A model generated the notes under the pieces. That model had not been told where the DNA came from, searched no databases, and saw only the letters and a program-made list of their open reading frames with translations. A stretch of DNA of 64,000 nucleotides from Lentimicrobiaceae bacterium (GTDB lineage: Bacteria; Bacteroidota; Bacteroidia; Bacteroidales; Lentimicrobiaceae): assembly GCA_020636745.1 (NCBI GenBank), contig JACJXH010000002.1, forward strand, positions 248,001 to 312,000, in the 5' to 3' direction. The translations under genes were made by a program, and so were the position numbers. Positions 17,361-25,955 of the stretch are shown in pieces (the first letter of the stretch is position 1; each line of letters begins with the position of its first letter).

Positions 17361-18100
17361 GCCAGTAAAAGTTTGGTCAGAATCAGGTTGAAAACAATAA
17401 TAGCCATACTGCTGTGCACTACACCTTTTGTACTGGCGGCGCCTACTTCAAGTGCACCTCCTTTGGTGTAAAAGCCATGATATCCTGAAATGGAAACAAT
17501 AAGATATGCAAAAACCACGGCTTTTATAAGGGCATATAAAATATCATATGCTTCAAAAAATGCTTTTACTCCGTAAATATATTCGCTTGAAGGCACCAGT
17601 CCTGTGAGCGAGCCAGCCATCCAGCCGCCAAAGACTGCCAGTATCATGCTAAGCATAATAAGGATGGGGTTAATAAAAACACTGGCAACGATTTTCGGGA
17701 AAATCAGGTAAGTTGCCGGATTTATACCGATAATTTCGAGCGCATCAATTTGTTCGGTTACCCTCATGGTGCCAATTTCTGATGAAATACGCGAACCAAC
17801 CTTGCCTGCCAGAATCAGGCTGATAATAGTTGGTGAAAACTCAAGAACTACCGATTGTCGTGTAGCAAAACCAATAGTGTAGAGCGGAACAAGAGGTGTG
17901 TCAACATTAAAAGCCATCTGAATGCACAAAACAGCTCCCATGAATACCGAAATAAAAGCGACAATCCCAAGTGAATCAAGCCCGAGATTTTCAATCTCTA
18001 TCATGATTTGCCTGAAGTAAATAGATTGTTTTTCAGGCTTTTTGAATACCTGCCTGATTAAAAGCATGTATCGGCCAATATGTATCAGAAAGTTTTTCAT
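17357..18100 (-). CDS. ABC transporter permease, MlaE-like
   Basis: The 247-residue permease has the MlaE fold, with about five membrane helices, and family segments LGLDSLGIVAFISVFMGAV, RISSEIGTMRVTEQIDALE (cytoplasmic coupling region) and the C-terminal GVVHSSMAIIVFNLILTK. With the following ATPase it would move phospholipids between outer and inner membrane. It is first gene of the permease-ATPase-CvpA operon, diverging from the small lipoprotein gene with a 200-bp gap. Confidence 0.93.
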   Translation of the reverse strand: MKNFLIHIGRYMLLIRQVFKKPEKQSIYFRQIMIEIENLGLDSLGIVAFISVFMGAVLCIQMAFNVDTPLVPLYTIGFATRQSVVLEFSPTIISLILAGKVGSRISSEIGTMRVTEQIDALEIIGINPATYLIFPKIVASVFINPILIMLSMILAVFGGWMAGSLTGLVPSSEYIYGVKAFFEAYDILYALIKAVVFAYLIVSISGYHGFYTKGGALEVGAASTKGVVHSSMAIIVFNLILTKLLLA

Positions 18101-18258
18101 TGAAGGTTTAACGTTTGTGCTAAATTAACTATATTTTTAAAATACAGGCATCTTGCCACCAACTCTGCAATATTTTGCATACCTCAACTGTTTATATTAC
18201 CTGGCTTAAAGTGTGGTCTTCGGATAGAATTTATTCTGCCCGGAGGTGTCATTTTTAT

Positions 18259-18266
18259 TATTTTTG
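18259..18266 (+). promoter_or_regulatory. Possible -7 box for the small lipoprotein-SprT operon (TATTTTTG)
   Basis: TATTTTTG matches TAnnTTTG; a CTG ends exactly 20 bp upstream where TTG would be expected. It lies 35 bp before the first possible ATG. Confidence 0.35.
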
Positions 18267-18300
18267 AAGTTTCTAACTGTTGTAAACCCATTCGTTTCAA

Positions 18301-18483
18301 ATGAAGATAAGTATGAAGAGTAAGCTTGCAGCTGCGGTTGTATTATCAGGTATTCTTTTATGTTCCTGTTCAGCTCCGGCCTATAAGCAGAATAAATATA
18401 AATCGGCCCGACGATATCGCGATTGTGGATGTCAGATGTTGCCAAAGCATGATAAATCAATGCTAAGCCTGAATGATAGGTAA
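18301..18483 (+). CDS. Small cysteine-containing lipoprotein (hypothetical)
   Basis: This 60-residue protein has a clear lipoprotein signal: lysines, then AAAVVLSGILLCSCS. The lipid-carrying cysteine would be in LLCSC. The mature peptide of about 35 residues is basic and contains RDCGCQM, which could bind metal or form disulfides. A second ATG four codons in (18313) is equally possible. It overlaps the SprT-like gene by 11 bp. Short lipoproteins of this sort are common next to core genes in Bacteroidales, but no function is known. Confidence 0.65.
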   Translation: MKISMKSKLAAAVVLSGILLCSCSAPAYKQNKYKSARRYRDCGCQMLPKHDKSMLSLNDR

Positions 18484-19108
18484 AAAGAGTTTGCGTGAAA
18501 CTTTGCGCGATTATCTTCCTGAAGGTAGTGCAGAGCCTGTTGCCGATTGGTTTGACAGTCATCCTGTAAAACTGCGCATCAGTGCTTCGCGCCGTTCAAA
18601 ACTAGGCGATTTCAGAAGTGGAACACCAGCATCGCCACCCGTCATTTCCATCAATCATAATCTGAATCCTTATAGCTTTCTGATTACGCTGTTACACGAA
18701 ATGGCTCATGCCGAGGTATATTCGGATAATAAGCGCAGAGTTAAACCGCATGGCAATCAATGGAAGCAGGCTTATCAAAGATTGGCATTCCCTTTTATTC
18801 AATCAGGCATTTTTCCTGATGATGTAAGATCTGCTTTTCATCATTATCTTCAAAATCCTATGGCAAGCAGTACAGCCAGCATTCCTTTGGCAGAAGCCCT
18901 CAGGGCGTTTGACCCGCACAAAGATGTTATTCTGGTGTCGCAATTACCGCCTGATGCTCTTTTTGCACTCAACGATGGCAGGGTATTCAAGCGTGGAGAT
19001 AAACTAAGGAAACGCTACCGCTGTTTATGTCTCAATAATAAGCGTTTGTATCTTTTTAGTCCATTGGCTGAAATTATCCCGATAATGGATGCAAAACTCC
19101 CGGCTTAA
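18473..19108 (+). CDS. SprT-like zinc metalloprotease domain protein
   Basis: The 211-residue protein carries a SprT-like zincin core: HEMAH (H75, E76, H79) and a third ligand in KPHGNQW (H93). This is the spacing of SprT/Spartan proteases, which cut DNA-protein crosslinks in eukaryotes. The bacterial role is not established. The C-terminal ~60 residues (KRGDKLRKRYRCLCLNNKRLYLFSP) look like a small beta-domain with two cysteines rather than the four-cysteine zinc ribbon of E. coli SprT. It is translationally coupled to the preceding lipoprotein, an odd pairing of envelope and cytoplasmic products. Confidence 0.85.
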   Translation: MIGKKSLRETLRDYLPEGSAEPVADWFDSHPVKLRISASRRSKLGDFRSGTPASPPVISINHNLNPYSFLITLLHEMAHAEVYSDNKRRVKPHGNQWKQAYQRLAFPFIQSGIFPDDVRSAFHHYLQNPMASSTASIPLAEALRAFDPHKDVILVSQLPPDALFALNDGRVFKRGDKLRKRYRCLCLNNKRLYLFSPLAEIIPIMDAKLPA

Positions 19109-19172
19109 ATTATCTTTGTGCTTATATTTAACTAAATTATCGAAAAACAATAGTCACCAACAATCTACCCAA

Positions 19173-20264
19173 ATGAATAATAACAACTATTGCATTATAA
19201 TGGCCGGTGGCATTGGCGCCAGATTTTGGCCCATGAGCCGCCAAAACCATCCGAAGCAGTTTATTGACATCCTCGGCACTGGTGAAACCCTGATTCAATC
19301 TACTTTTAACCGTTTCAGAAAGGTATGTCCTGCCGAGAATATTTATATCGTTACAAACGAAATTTATAAAAAGCAGGTTCTTGAGCAGCTTCCCGCGATT
19401 GGCGAAGAGCAGGTGCTTTGCGAGCCATCGCGCCGCAATACTGCGCCATGTATTGCTTATGCCAATTATCGCATTCTCCAGAAAAACCCCGAAGCGAATG
19501 TTGTTGTAGCACCTTCTGATCATATTATTCTGAAAGAAGAGGCATTTACCGAAGTTATTACCGCTGCCCTCGATGCTACAGAAAAAAACAACTGGTTGCT
19601 CACACTGGGTATTCAGCCCAGCCGCCCTGATACCGGTTATGGTTATATTCAGTTCGATGAAACCATCGGATGTGAAACAGATAACCGTATAAAGAAAGTA
19701 AAAACCTTCACTGAAAAACCTCAGCTGGAAATGGCCAAACAGTTTCTGGCAAGTGGCGATTTTTTATGGAACTCTGGGATTTTTATCTGGAAGTTAAAGA
19801 CCATTATGGCCGCTTTTGAGAAATACCTTCCCGATGTAGATCAATTATTCAGGGCTGGCATAGGAAAGTATGCCACTCCGGCCGAAACAGATTTTATTCA
19901 TCAAACCTATGCTGTTTGTAAAAGTATTTCCATTGATTACGGCGTAATGGAAAAAGCCAACAATGTGTATGTTTTGTCATCTGACTTTGGCTGGAGTGAC
20001 CTTGGAACATGGGGTTCACTTTACGAAACACGTAAAAAAGATAAGAATGAAAATGCCATTGTCGGGAACAATGTGTTAATGTATGAAAGCAAGAACTGCA
20101 TTGTAAACATGCCAAAAGAAAAACTGGTAGTTTTACAGGGCCTTGATGATTATATTGTGGTTGAAGACGAAGGCACTTTGCTTATCTGCCGTAAAAGCGA
20201 TGAACAGCAAATACGCCAGTTTGTGAACGATGTAATGATTGAAAAAGGCGAAAAATATGTTTAG
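19173..20264 (+). CDS. manC: Mannose-1-phosphate guanylyltransferase
   Basis: This nucleotidyltransferase of 363 residues makes GDP-mannose from GTP and mannose-1-phosphate. The N-terminal signature CIIMAGGIGARFWPMSR with PKQF is complete, as are VAPSDH, FTEKP and WNSGIFIW. It lacks the fused isomerase domain of long ManC proteins; isomerase activity is supplied by the separate manA in this window. The ATG is chosen because it sits just before the conserved N-terminus; an upstream in-frame ATG would overlap the SprT-like gene. The S46 peptidase gene follows after 21 bp. Confidence 0.95.
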   Translation: MNNNNYCIIMAGGIGARFWPMSRQNHPKQFIDILGTGETLIQSTFNRFRKVCPAENIYIVTNEIYKKQVLEQLPAIGEEQVLCEPSRRNTAPCIAYANYRILQKNPEANVVVAPSDHIILKEEAFTEVITAALDATEKNNWLLTLGIQPSRPDTGYGYIQFDETIGCETDNRIKKVKTFTEKPQLEMAKQFLASGDFLWNSGIFIWKLKTIMAAFEKYLPDVDQLFRAGIGKYATPAETDFIHQTYAVCKSISIDYGVMEKANNVYVLSSDFGWSDLGTWGSLYETRKKDKNENAIVGNNVLMYESKNCIVNMPKEKLVVLQGLDDYIVVEDEGTLLICRKSDEQQIRQFVNDVMIEKGEKYV

Positions 20265-20285
20265 CAAACCAACAAAACACACAAT

Positions 20286-22496
20286 ATGAAAAGAGGATTA
20301 TTTTTATTTTTTATGCTGATTGCAGGCATTACACGTGCTGATGAGGGCATGTGGCTACCCATGTTCATCGAAAGGTTGAACTATGTAGATATGCAAAAAG
20401 AAGGTCTGAAGCTTACAGCGGAAGAAATCTACAGTATTAACCATTCTAGTTTGAAAGATGCCATTATTCAGTTTGGGAATGGTTGTACTGGTGAACTTAT
20501 CAGCAGTCAGGGGCTGGTATTAACTAACCATCACTGTGGTTATGGTTCTATACAATCACACAGTACCATTGATCACGATTATCTGGCCGATGGCTTTTGG
20601 GCAATGAGTCAGAAAGAAGAATTGCCCAACGAGGGTTTGACCGCCCGATTTTTGGTTCGCATTGAGGATGTAACCAAAACAATTTTAGATCAGCTTAACA
20701 ACCAGATGAGCGAAACCGAGCGTAATGCAAAAATTTCAGAACTGGCAAAATCAATTGAGGCTGATGCTGAAAAGGGAAATGATTATGATGCCAGAGTTGC
20801 CAGCTTTTTCAACGGAAACGAGTTTTACCTTTTTGTTTACGAGTTATACCGCGATGTTCGCCTGGTAGGTGCACCTCCTTCATCAATCGGCAAGTTTGGC
20901 GCTGATACCGATAACTGGATGTGGCCTCGCCATACCGGCGATTTTTCGATGTTCAGAATTTATGCTGATGCACAAGGCAAGCCAGCTGATTACTCAAAAA
21001 ACAATGTTCCCCTTAAGCCAAAACATCATCTTCCTGTTTCACTCAATGGATATGACAAAGGCGATTTTGCCATGATTATGGGATATCCGGGAAGCACCGA
21101 CCGTTACCTGACCTCATGGGGTGTTGAATTGGCCATTGAAACCAGTAACCCGACCATCGTTAAAATTCGTGAAAAAAAACTGGCTATTATGCGCAAGGAT
21201 ATGGATGCCAACCGTGAAGTGGGTATCAAGTATGCCTCAAAATATGCGCAGACTTCTAACTACTGGAAATATTATATCGGCCAAACCAGGGGCCTGAAAC
21301 GCTTAAAAGTACTTGAAGATAAGCAGGCAATTGAAGCAGAATTTGCAAACTGGGTAAATGCAAATGCAGCGGCTAAAGCAACCTATGGTGAAGCACTCAG
21401 CGATATTGAAACTGCTTACAAAACAATTGGTGCATATACACTACAGCGCTATTACTTTGGTGAAGGGATTATGCGGGGTGCCGAAATTCTTGGTCTGGCT
21501 CAATCGTTTTCAGGATTGGCCGCTGAACTTAAATCTGAAAATCCTTCAGCTGAAAAACTGGCTAAAATTCAGGAAAATCTGCACAAAAGCGTTGAAAAGT
21601 ATTTTAAAAATTACAATTTGGCGACCGATAGAAAATTATTGGAAGCCATGCTTCAGATGTATGCTGAAAACGTACCTGCCGAACAACAGCCCGCCGGATT
21701 TAGTCAAATGGTTGCGAAAAGTAAAGGTGATTTTGCAAGAATTGCCGATTTTGTTTTTGGCAAATCGGTGTTTACTGACGAGCAAATAGTAAATGCATTT
21801 ATCGACAAACCTTCACTCAAAACACTCGAAAAAGATCCTGCTTACCATCTTGTTAAAATCATGATTGAGAAGTATCGCGAAAACCAAAAGATGGTGGAAG
21901 ATGCCTATCAGATGCTTGACAGAGGTAACAGGTTGTTTGTAGCAGGTTTACGTGAAATGCAGCCTGAACGCAAGTTCTACCCCAATGCCAATTCAACCAT
22001 GCGTTTAACATATGGTAAAATTCTGGATTATTACCCTGCTGATGCTGTTCATTATAATTATTACACCACAATGAAGGGTATTATGGAGAAGGAAGACCCT
22101 TCAAACTGGGAATTTGTGGTTCCTGCCAAATTAAAGGAATTATACGAGAAAAAGGATTTCGGTCCTTATGCTATGGCTAATGGCGAAATGCCTGTTGCCT
22201 TCCTTTCAACCACCGATATTACAGGGGGAAATTCGGGGAGTCCCGTACTGAACGGAAACGGTGAACTTATCGGATTGGCATTTGACGGCAACTGGGAAGC
22301 CATGAGCGGTGATATTGCCTTTGAGCCTGAATTACAGCGCACCATCAGTGTGGATATCAGATATGTAATGTTTATTGTTGATAAATATGCCGGTGCCCGT
22401 AACATTATCAATGAATTAACCCTGGCACCCAAAGCAAGAGTTAAATCAGCCGTTGAAGAAGTTAGTGCTCCGGTTGAAGCAGATGTTGTAAACTAA
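20286..22496 (+). CDS. S46 family dipeptidyl-peptidase, DPP7-like
   Basis: The 736-residue protein has a signal peptide (to about residue 18). Its chymotrypsin-like halves carry the catalytic His in TNHHCGY (residues 80-86) and Ser650 in GGNSGSP. These enzymes release dipeptides from N-termini in the periplasm and feed peptide catabolism. Eighteen residues after the catalytic Ser is Gly (FDGNWEA). In Porphyromonas gingivalis this position is Gly in DPP7 (hydrophobic P1) and Arg in DPP11 (acidic P1), so a DPP7-type preference is inferred. The C-terminal ~20 residues (EEVSAPVEADVVN) form an added tail absent from the second S46 copy. It probably shares a transcript with manC. Confidence 0.95.
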   Translation: MKRGLFLFFMLIAGITRADEGMWLPMFIERLNYVDMQKEGLKLTAEEIYSINHSSLKDAIIQFGNGCTGELISSQGLVLTNHHCGYGSIQSHSTIDHDYLADGFWAMSQKEELPNEGLTARFLVRIEDVTKTILDQLNNQMSETERNAKISELAKSIEADAEKGNDYDARVASFFNGNEFYLFVYELYRDVRLVGAPPSSIGKFGADTDNWMWPRHTGDFSMFRIYADAQGKPADYSKNNVPLKPKHHLPVSLNGYDKGDFAMIMGYPGSTDRYLTSWGVELAIETSNPTIVKIREKKLAIMRKDMDANREVGIKYASKYAQTSNYWKYYIGQTRGLKRLKVLEDKQAIEAEFANWVNANAAAKATYGEALSDIETAYKTIGAYTLQRYYFGEGIMRGAEILGLAQSFSGLAAELKSENPSAEKLAKIQENLHKSVEKYFKNYNLATDRKLLEAMLQMYAENVPAEQQPAGFSQMVAKSKGDFARIADFVFGKSVFTDEQIVNAFIDKPSLKTLEKDPAYHLVKIMIEKYRENQKMVEDAYQMLDRGNRLFVAGLREMQPERKFYPNANSTMRLTYGKILDYYPADAVHYNYYTTMKGIMEKEDPSNWEFVVPAKLKELYEKKDFGPYAMANGEMPVAFLSTTDITGGNSGSPVLNGNGELIGLAFDGNWEAMSGDIAFEPELQRTISVDIRYVMFIVDKYAGARNIINELTLAPKARVKSAVEEVSAPVEADVVN

Positions 22497-22508
22497 ATCC
22501 CTTTTTAA

Positions 22509-22543
22509 ACAGAGCCTGATGGATGTCAGGCTCTGTTTTTTTT
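22509..22543 (+). terminator. Terminator of the S46 peptidase gene
   Basis: An 11-bp perfect stem ACAGAGCCTGA / TCAGGCTCTGT with a 6-nt loop, followed by seven T residues, 12 bp after the stop. Confidence 0.9.
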
Positions 22544-22652
22544 ATGACTCTCTGATTATTGAAACAGCCATTTTCTTCCCTTTTTAATCCTGGTTGTGCA
22601 GGTGTTCAGATTTTTATCTGATTTTTATTCATCCGGGTTTTTATTTTTATCT

Positions 22653-23123
22653 ATGGCACTTGAAATTGAACATAAGTTTCTGGTAAATTCTTCGGCTTAT
22701 CGTAGTTTGGCTAAGCCAGTTTTATACCGGCAGGGTTATTTGGCCGTATTATCTGACAAAATAGTAAGGGTGAGAACCGCCGGAACTAAAGCCTATATAA
22801 CCATAAAGGCAAAGGTTTCGGTACTTACACGAAAGGAATACGAATATGAAATTCCATTGGCCGATGCTGAAACAATGCTGAATGAGATGTGTATGGGCCC
22901 TTTGATTGAGAAGTATAGGTATAAAATATTCTATGAGGGTTTTGTTTGGGAGGTTGATGAATTTTTGGGAGATAACAACGGCCTTGTTGTGGCGGAAATT
23001 GAAGTAAAATCAGAAAACCAGGATTTCCCAATTCCTTTATGGGTTGATACAGAGGTTACCGGTGACCCCCGATACCTTAACTCAAATTTATCGAAAAAGC
23101 CTTTCAACACCTGGAATAAATGA
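22653..23123 (+). CDS. CYTH-domain protein (triphosphate tunnel family)
   Basis: The 156-residue protein begins with the ExExK signature as EIEHKF and keeps the alternating charged strands of the triphosphate tunnel fold (KIVRVRTAG, AYITIKAK, YEYEIPL, WEVDEFLGDN, VVAEIEVKSE). Members hydrolyse tripolyphosphate or other triphosphates; a few are adenylate cyclases. This short form resembles the NeuTTM/YgiF-like single-domain proteins, so triphosphatase is the likeliest activity. The ATG is chosen at the conserved N-terminus. Its stop overlaps the MutS-like start by 4 bp (ATGA). Confidence 0.9.
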   Translation: MALEIEHKFLVNSSAYRSLAKPVLYRQGYLAVLSDKIVRVRTAGTKAYITIKAKVSVLTRKEYEYEIPLADAETMLNEMCMGPLIEKYRYKIFYEGFVWEVDEFLGDNNGLVVAEIEVKSENQDFPIPLWVDTEVTGDPRYLNSNLSKKPFNTWNK

Positions 23124-24916
23124 GCACAGAAAATCCTGAACAAATCTTTCGGGAAATGTTTGAAAGCCGCATGGTTATCCAAAAGAGGCTGCAATCCCGT
23201 GCCCGGTATTTTTCTATTGGCAGATTTATTACTTTTTTGGCTGCCATTACTGCTGTTGTCGCAGCTTTCATGTTGAACAGTTTTTGGTGGGGTTTTGCCA
23301 TCATACTAACAGCAGGCTTTGTTGTTTTAGTTGTCTTTAATGAATTCTTAACCGGGAAGCAGAAATTTAATGATGCATGCCTTCTTGCTGTTGAGCAAGA
23401 ATTACAAGCATTAGATGGAAAGTTTTCGTTGTTTGAAACCGGTGAAGAATTTATTGATCCGGCGCATATTTACACTACCGATTTGGATATTTTTGGGAAT
23501 AACTCACTTTATCAAACCATCAACCGTGCTACTACTCTTGCCGGAAAATTAAAACTGGCGGGTTGGCTTTGTAATCCTTTACTTACAGCATCCGCAATTT
23601 ATGCACGCCAGGATGCGATTAGGGAGTTGGGTGCCATGCCCGGGTGGCGTATAAAATTAAGAGCCTATGGTATGGTTGCCGGTGAGGAAAAAAAAGACCT
23701 TGATTCACTTTTCGAATGGCTTGCTGGACAACCTTTGTTTCATTCAGCATTTTTCAGGTATAGCATTGTGCTGGTTCCCATTGCCTCTTTTTTAATGACG
23801 GCCTTGCTGATTGCTGGTGTAGTTACAATTAAGTTGTTTTTGCTTTACCTGATTTTGCCCATTTCCATTACGGGTTTTCACACAAAATCGATTAACAAGA
23901 GGCATGCAATGCTTTCGAAAAAGGTACAGCTTCTGAAGAAATATGCTTTTCGATTTGGAATGATTGAGCAGGAGAAATTTTCTTCGGCATATCTGGCGGG
24001 ACTTCAACTTCAATTGAAGCCGGAAGGGCAAACCGCCAGTATTCACATCAGGAAACTTAGCAAAATTACAGCCTCGCTCGATACAAGATTGAATTTGCTG
24101 GCTGGTTTTCTGCTTAATATTTTTATGCTTTGGGATATCAGACAAATGCGACGACTTGAAAATTGGCAGTTATTGCATAAAGAACACCTGTTTCAGTGGT
24201 TCGATGCTTTGGCAGAAACCGAAGCTGTTGCTTCTTTTGGCGCATTTGCTTTTCATCATCCTGCTTATATTTATCCTGCGATTACCGCTGATTCATATTC
24301 AATTAAAGCAGTTGATGCCGGGCATCCGCTAATCCCGGCTTCTGTCAGTGTGAGTAACCATATTCATATTACCCATAAGGGACACTTTAATATCGTTACA
24401 GGCGCCAATATGGCCGGCAAAAGCACATATCTACGCACAGTAGGGGTGAACATGGTGCTGGCTCTGGCTGGATCACCGGTATGCGCTAAGAAATTCACCT
24501 GTTATCCGGCTCCTGTTTTTACCAGCCTCCGCACGACAGATTCATTAAGTACCAATCAATCTTATTTTTATGCCGAATTACTGCGGTTGAAAGAGATGAT
24601 TGACAGGCTAAGCAAGGGAGAAGAATTGTTTATTCTGCTTGATGAGATTCTGAAAGGAACCAACTCAGTTGATAAACAGGCAGGTTCAAAAGCATTGCTG
24701 ACACAGCTTATAGGTCTTGGAGCTGCTGGCTTTATTGCAACACACGATTTGGAGCTGGGAAACCTTGCGCAAGTATTTCCACTCGATGTTACCAATTTTC
24801 ATTTTGAAGCCGAAATAATAGAAGAGGAACTTCATTTTGATTATAAACTGAAACCAGGCATAGCCCGGAATATGAATGCAACTTTCCTGATGAAAAAAAT
24901 GGGGATTACCATTTAA
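23120..24916 (+). CDS. Membrane-associated MutS-family ATPase
   Basis: This protein of 598 residues has the MutS ATPase domain at its C-terminus: Walker A GANMAGKST (428-436), the STNQSYFYAELLRL segment, Walker B LLDEILKGTN (D508, E509) and switch IATHD. The N-terminal mismatch-binding and connector domains are absent. Instead there are two hydrophobic regions (about 33-75 and 210-260), each long enough for two membrane helices, flanking a soluble part. It is thus a MutS-like clamp ATPase probably anchored in the membrane and not a mismatch repair MutS. Role unknown. It is coupled to the CYTH gene by a 4-bp overlap. Confidence 0.88.
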   Translation: MSTENPEQIFREMFESRMVIQKRLQSRARYFSIGRFITFLAAITAVVAAFMLNSFWWGFAIILTAGFVVLVVFNEFLTGKQKFNDACLLAVEQELQALDGKFSLFETGEEFIDPAHIYTTDLDIFGNNSLYQTINRATTLAGKLKLAGWLCNPLLTASAIYARQDAIRELGAMPGWRIKLRAYGMVAGEEKKDLDSLFEWLAGQPLFHSAFFRYSIVLVPIASFLMTALLIAGVVTIKLFLLYLILPISITGFHTKSINKRHAMLSKKVQLLKKYAFRFGMIEQEKFSSAYLAGLQLQLKPEGQTASIHIRKLSKITASLDTRLNLLAGFLLNIFMLWDIRQMRRLENWQLLHKEHLFQWFDALAETEAVASFGAFAFHHPAYIYPAITADSYSIKAVDAGHPLIPASVSVSNHIHITHKGHFNIVTGANMAGKSTYLRTVGVNMVLALAGSPVCAKKFTCYPAPVFTSLRTTDSLSTNQSYFYAELLRLKEMIDRLSKGEELFILLDEILKGTNSVDKQAGSKALLTQLIGLGAAGFIATHDLELGNLAQVFPLDVTNFHFEAEIIEEELHFDYKLKPGIARNMNATFLMKKMGITI

Positions 24917-24961
24917 CCTTTATTAAAATCTTATTTTCATCATTATCAGCTGCTTTTCAAT

Positions 24962-25843
24962 TTACTTCCTTTTGTAGATTTTTATCCAGTCCACTTCCAT
25001 TTGATTAGGTAAAATGGTATTCTTATCCGGCGATTTTGTAAAAGCGGTGGTTGCATTGCCAATACAAAGATTAATAATTAATTGAACTTTTTCGTCTTCA
25101 GGAGGGAAAACAGGCTCAAGCCGGTACATGCCCGGCTCAACAGGACAAGTTTGGTGACGTCGCCCATTTTTATTCAAAAACCGGCTTACTTGCCACATGA
25201 TCTTATCATCTATCTGAAAACGAATAAAATTGGTATCCCATTCCATGGTATAGATATGAAACCCTTCGGCAAGATTAACGGCGAGCTTGTGCCTGCGGTG
25301 AAGCATTCTTTTCAGGTGCCGGTTGTGGATGCTTGTATGATACCGTTTTGGATTTTGCATACCAGCTTCAAGAATATCAAGTTCTGAAGTTGTATTTCCA
25401 TATAACCAGATGGCTGGCCAAAACCCCATGCCAGAAGGTAACTGGCATCTGATTTCAAATTTTCCCATACCAAAGGATTTTCTGGAATGTATCATTCCTG
25501 AAGTGTATTCCCGCTCTACACCAAACCAGGTGTTTACTTCGGGCCTGGCTATCAGTTTGAGCGTTCCATTGTTTACCATAACATTAGAGTCCCGGTAAAT
25601 CTGGCCCCCATTGGCATGTGTCCGGCAAAAACTGCACTGGTCACTTCCGTCTTCGGTATACGGGAACCAGGTTACCCATTGGTTTGTGTTTAATTCATGG
25701 CCATCAAAATCTTCCGAAAACACCAGAATCCAGTCATCAGGCGAACACTGAACAGTATTGACTAAAATGGTGTCAGACTGAGCATAAACCCCGAATGATA
25801 AATGCAGGAGGAGCCAGATAAGCCCCAGTCTTCTGTATTTCAT
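24962..25843 (-). CDS. GH16 family endo-beta-glucanase-like glycosidase
   Basis: A signal peptide (to ...GVYAQ, residue 21) precedes a GH16 beta-jelly roll. The catalytic motif is SELDILEA: Glu154 nucleophile, Asp156, Glu159 acid/base. Aromatic substrate-cleft segments include GMGFWPAIWLYG and YTMEWDTNFIRFQID. GH16 enzymes cleave beta-1,3 or beta-1,3/1,4 glucans or marine galactans; the ELDILE form lacks the bulge residue of the strict lichenase type, so laminarinase or galactanase activity are options. At 293 residues it is a single-domain enzyme with no T9SS tail. It converges on the MutS-like gene. Confidence 0.9.
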   Translation of the reverse strand: MKYRRLGLIWLLLHLSFGVYAQSDTILVNTVQCSPDDWILVFSEDFDGHELNTNQWVTWFPYTEDGSDQCSFCRTHANGGQIYRDSNVMVNNGTLKLIARPEVNTWFGVEREYTSGMIHSRKSFGMGKFEIRCQLPSGMGFWPAIWLYGNTTSELDILEAGMQNPKRYHTSIHNRHLKRMLHRRHKLAVNLAEGFHIYTMEWDTNFIRFQIDDKIMWQVSRFLNKNGRRHQTCPVEPGMYRLEPVFPPEDEKVQLIINLCIGNATTAFTKSPDKNTILPNQMEVDWIKIYKRK

Positions 25844-25865
25844 ATTTTCAACAGATTTAACATGC

Positions 25866-25873
25866 CAAATTTA
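25866..25873 (-). promoter_or_regulatory. Possible -7 box for the GH16 gene (TAAATTTG)
   Basis: TAAATTTG on the minus strand matches TAnnTTTG, 23 bp before the start codon. No TTG is seen at the -33 position, so support is partial. Confidence 0.3.
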
Positions 25874-25897
25874 AGCATTCTGTGCCTGTAAAACTTA

Positions 25898-25926
25898 AAA
25901 AGCACCCTCCGGGGAAAGGGTGCTTT
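25898..25926 (-). terminator. Terminator of the lipoprotein gene
   Basis: Stem AAAGCACCCT / AGGGTGCTTT with an 8-nt loop; on the minus strand it is followed by TTTTAAGTTTT. It lies 30 bp after the lipoprotein stop. Confidence 0.75.
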
Positions 25927-25955
25927 AGGTTAATTCTAAATATAAACACACACTG

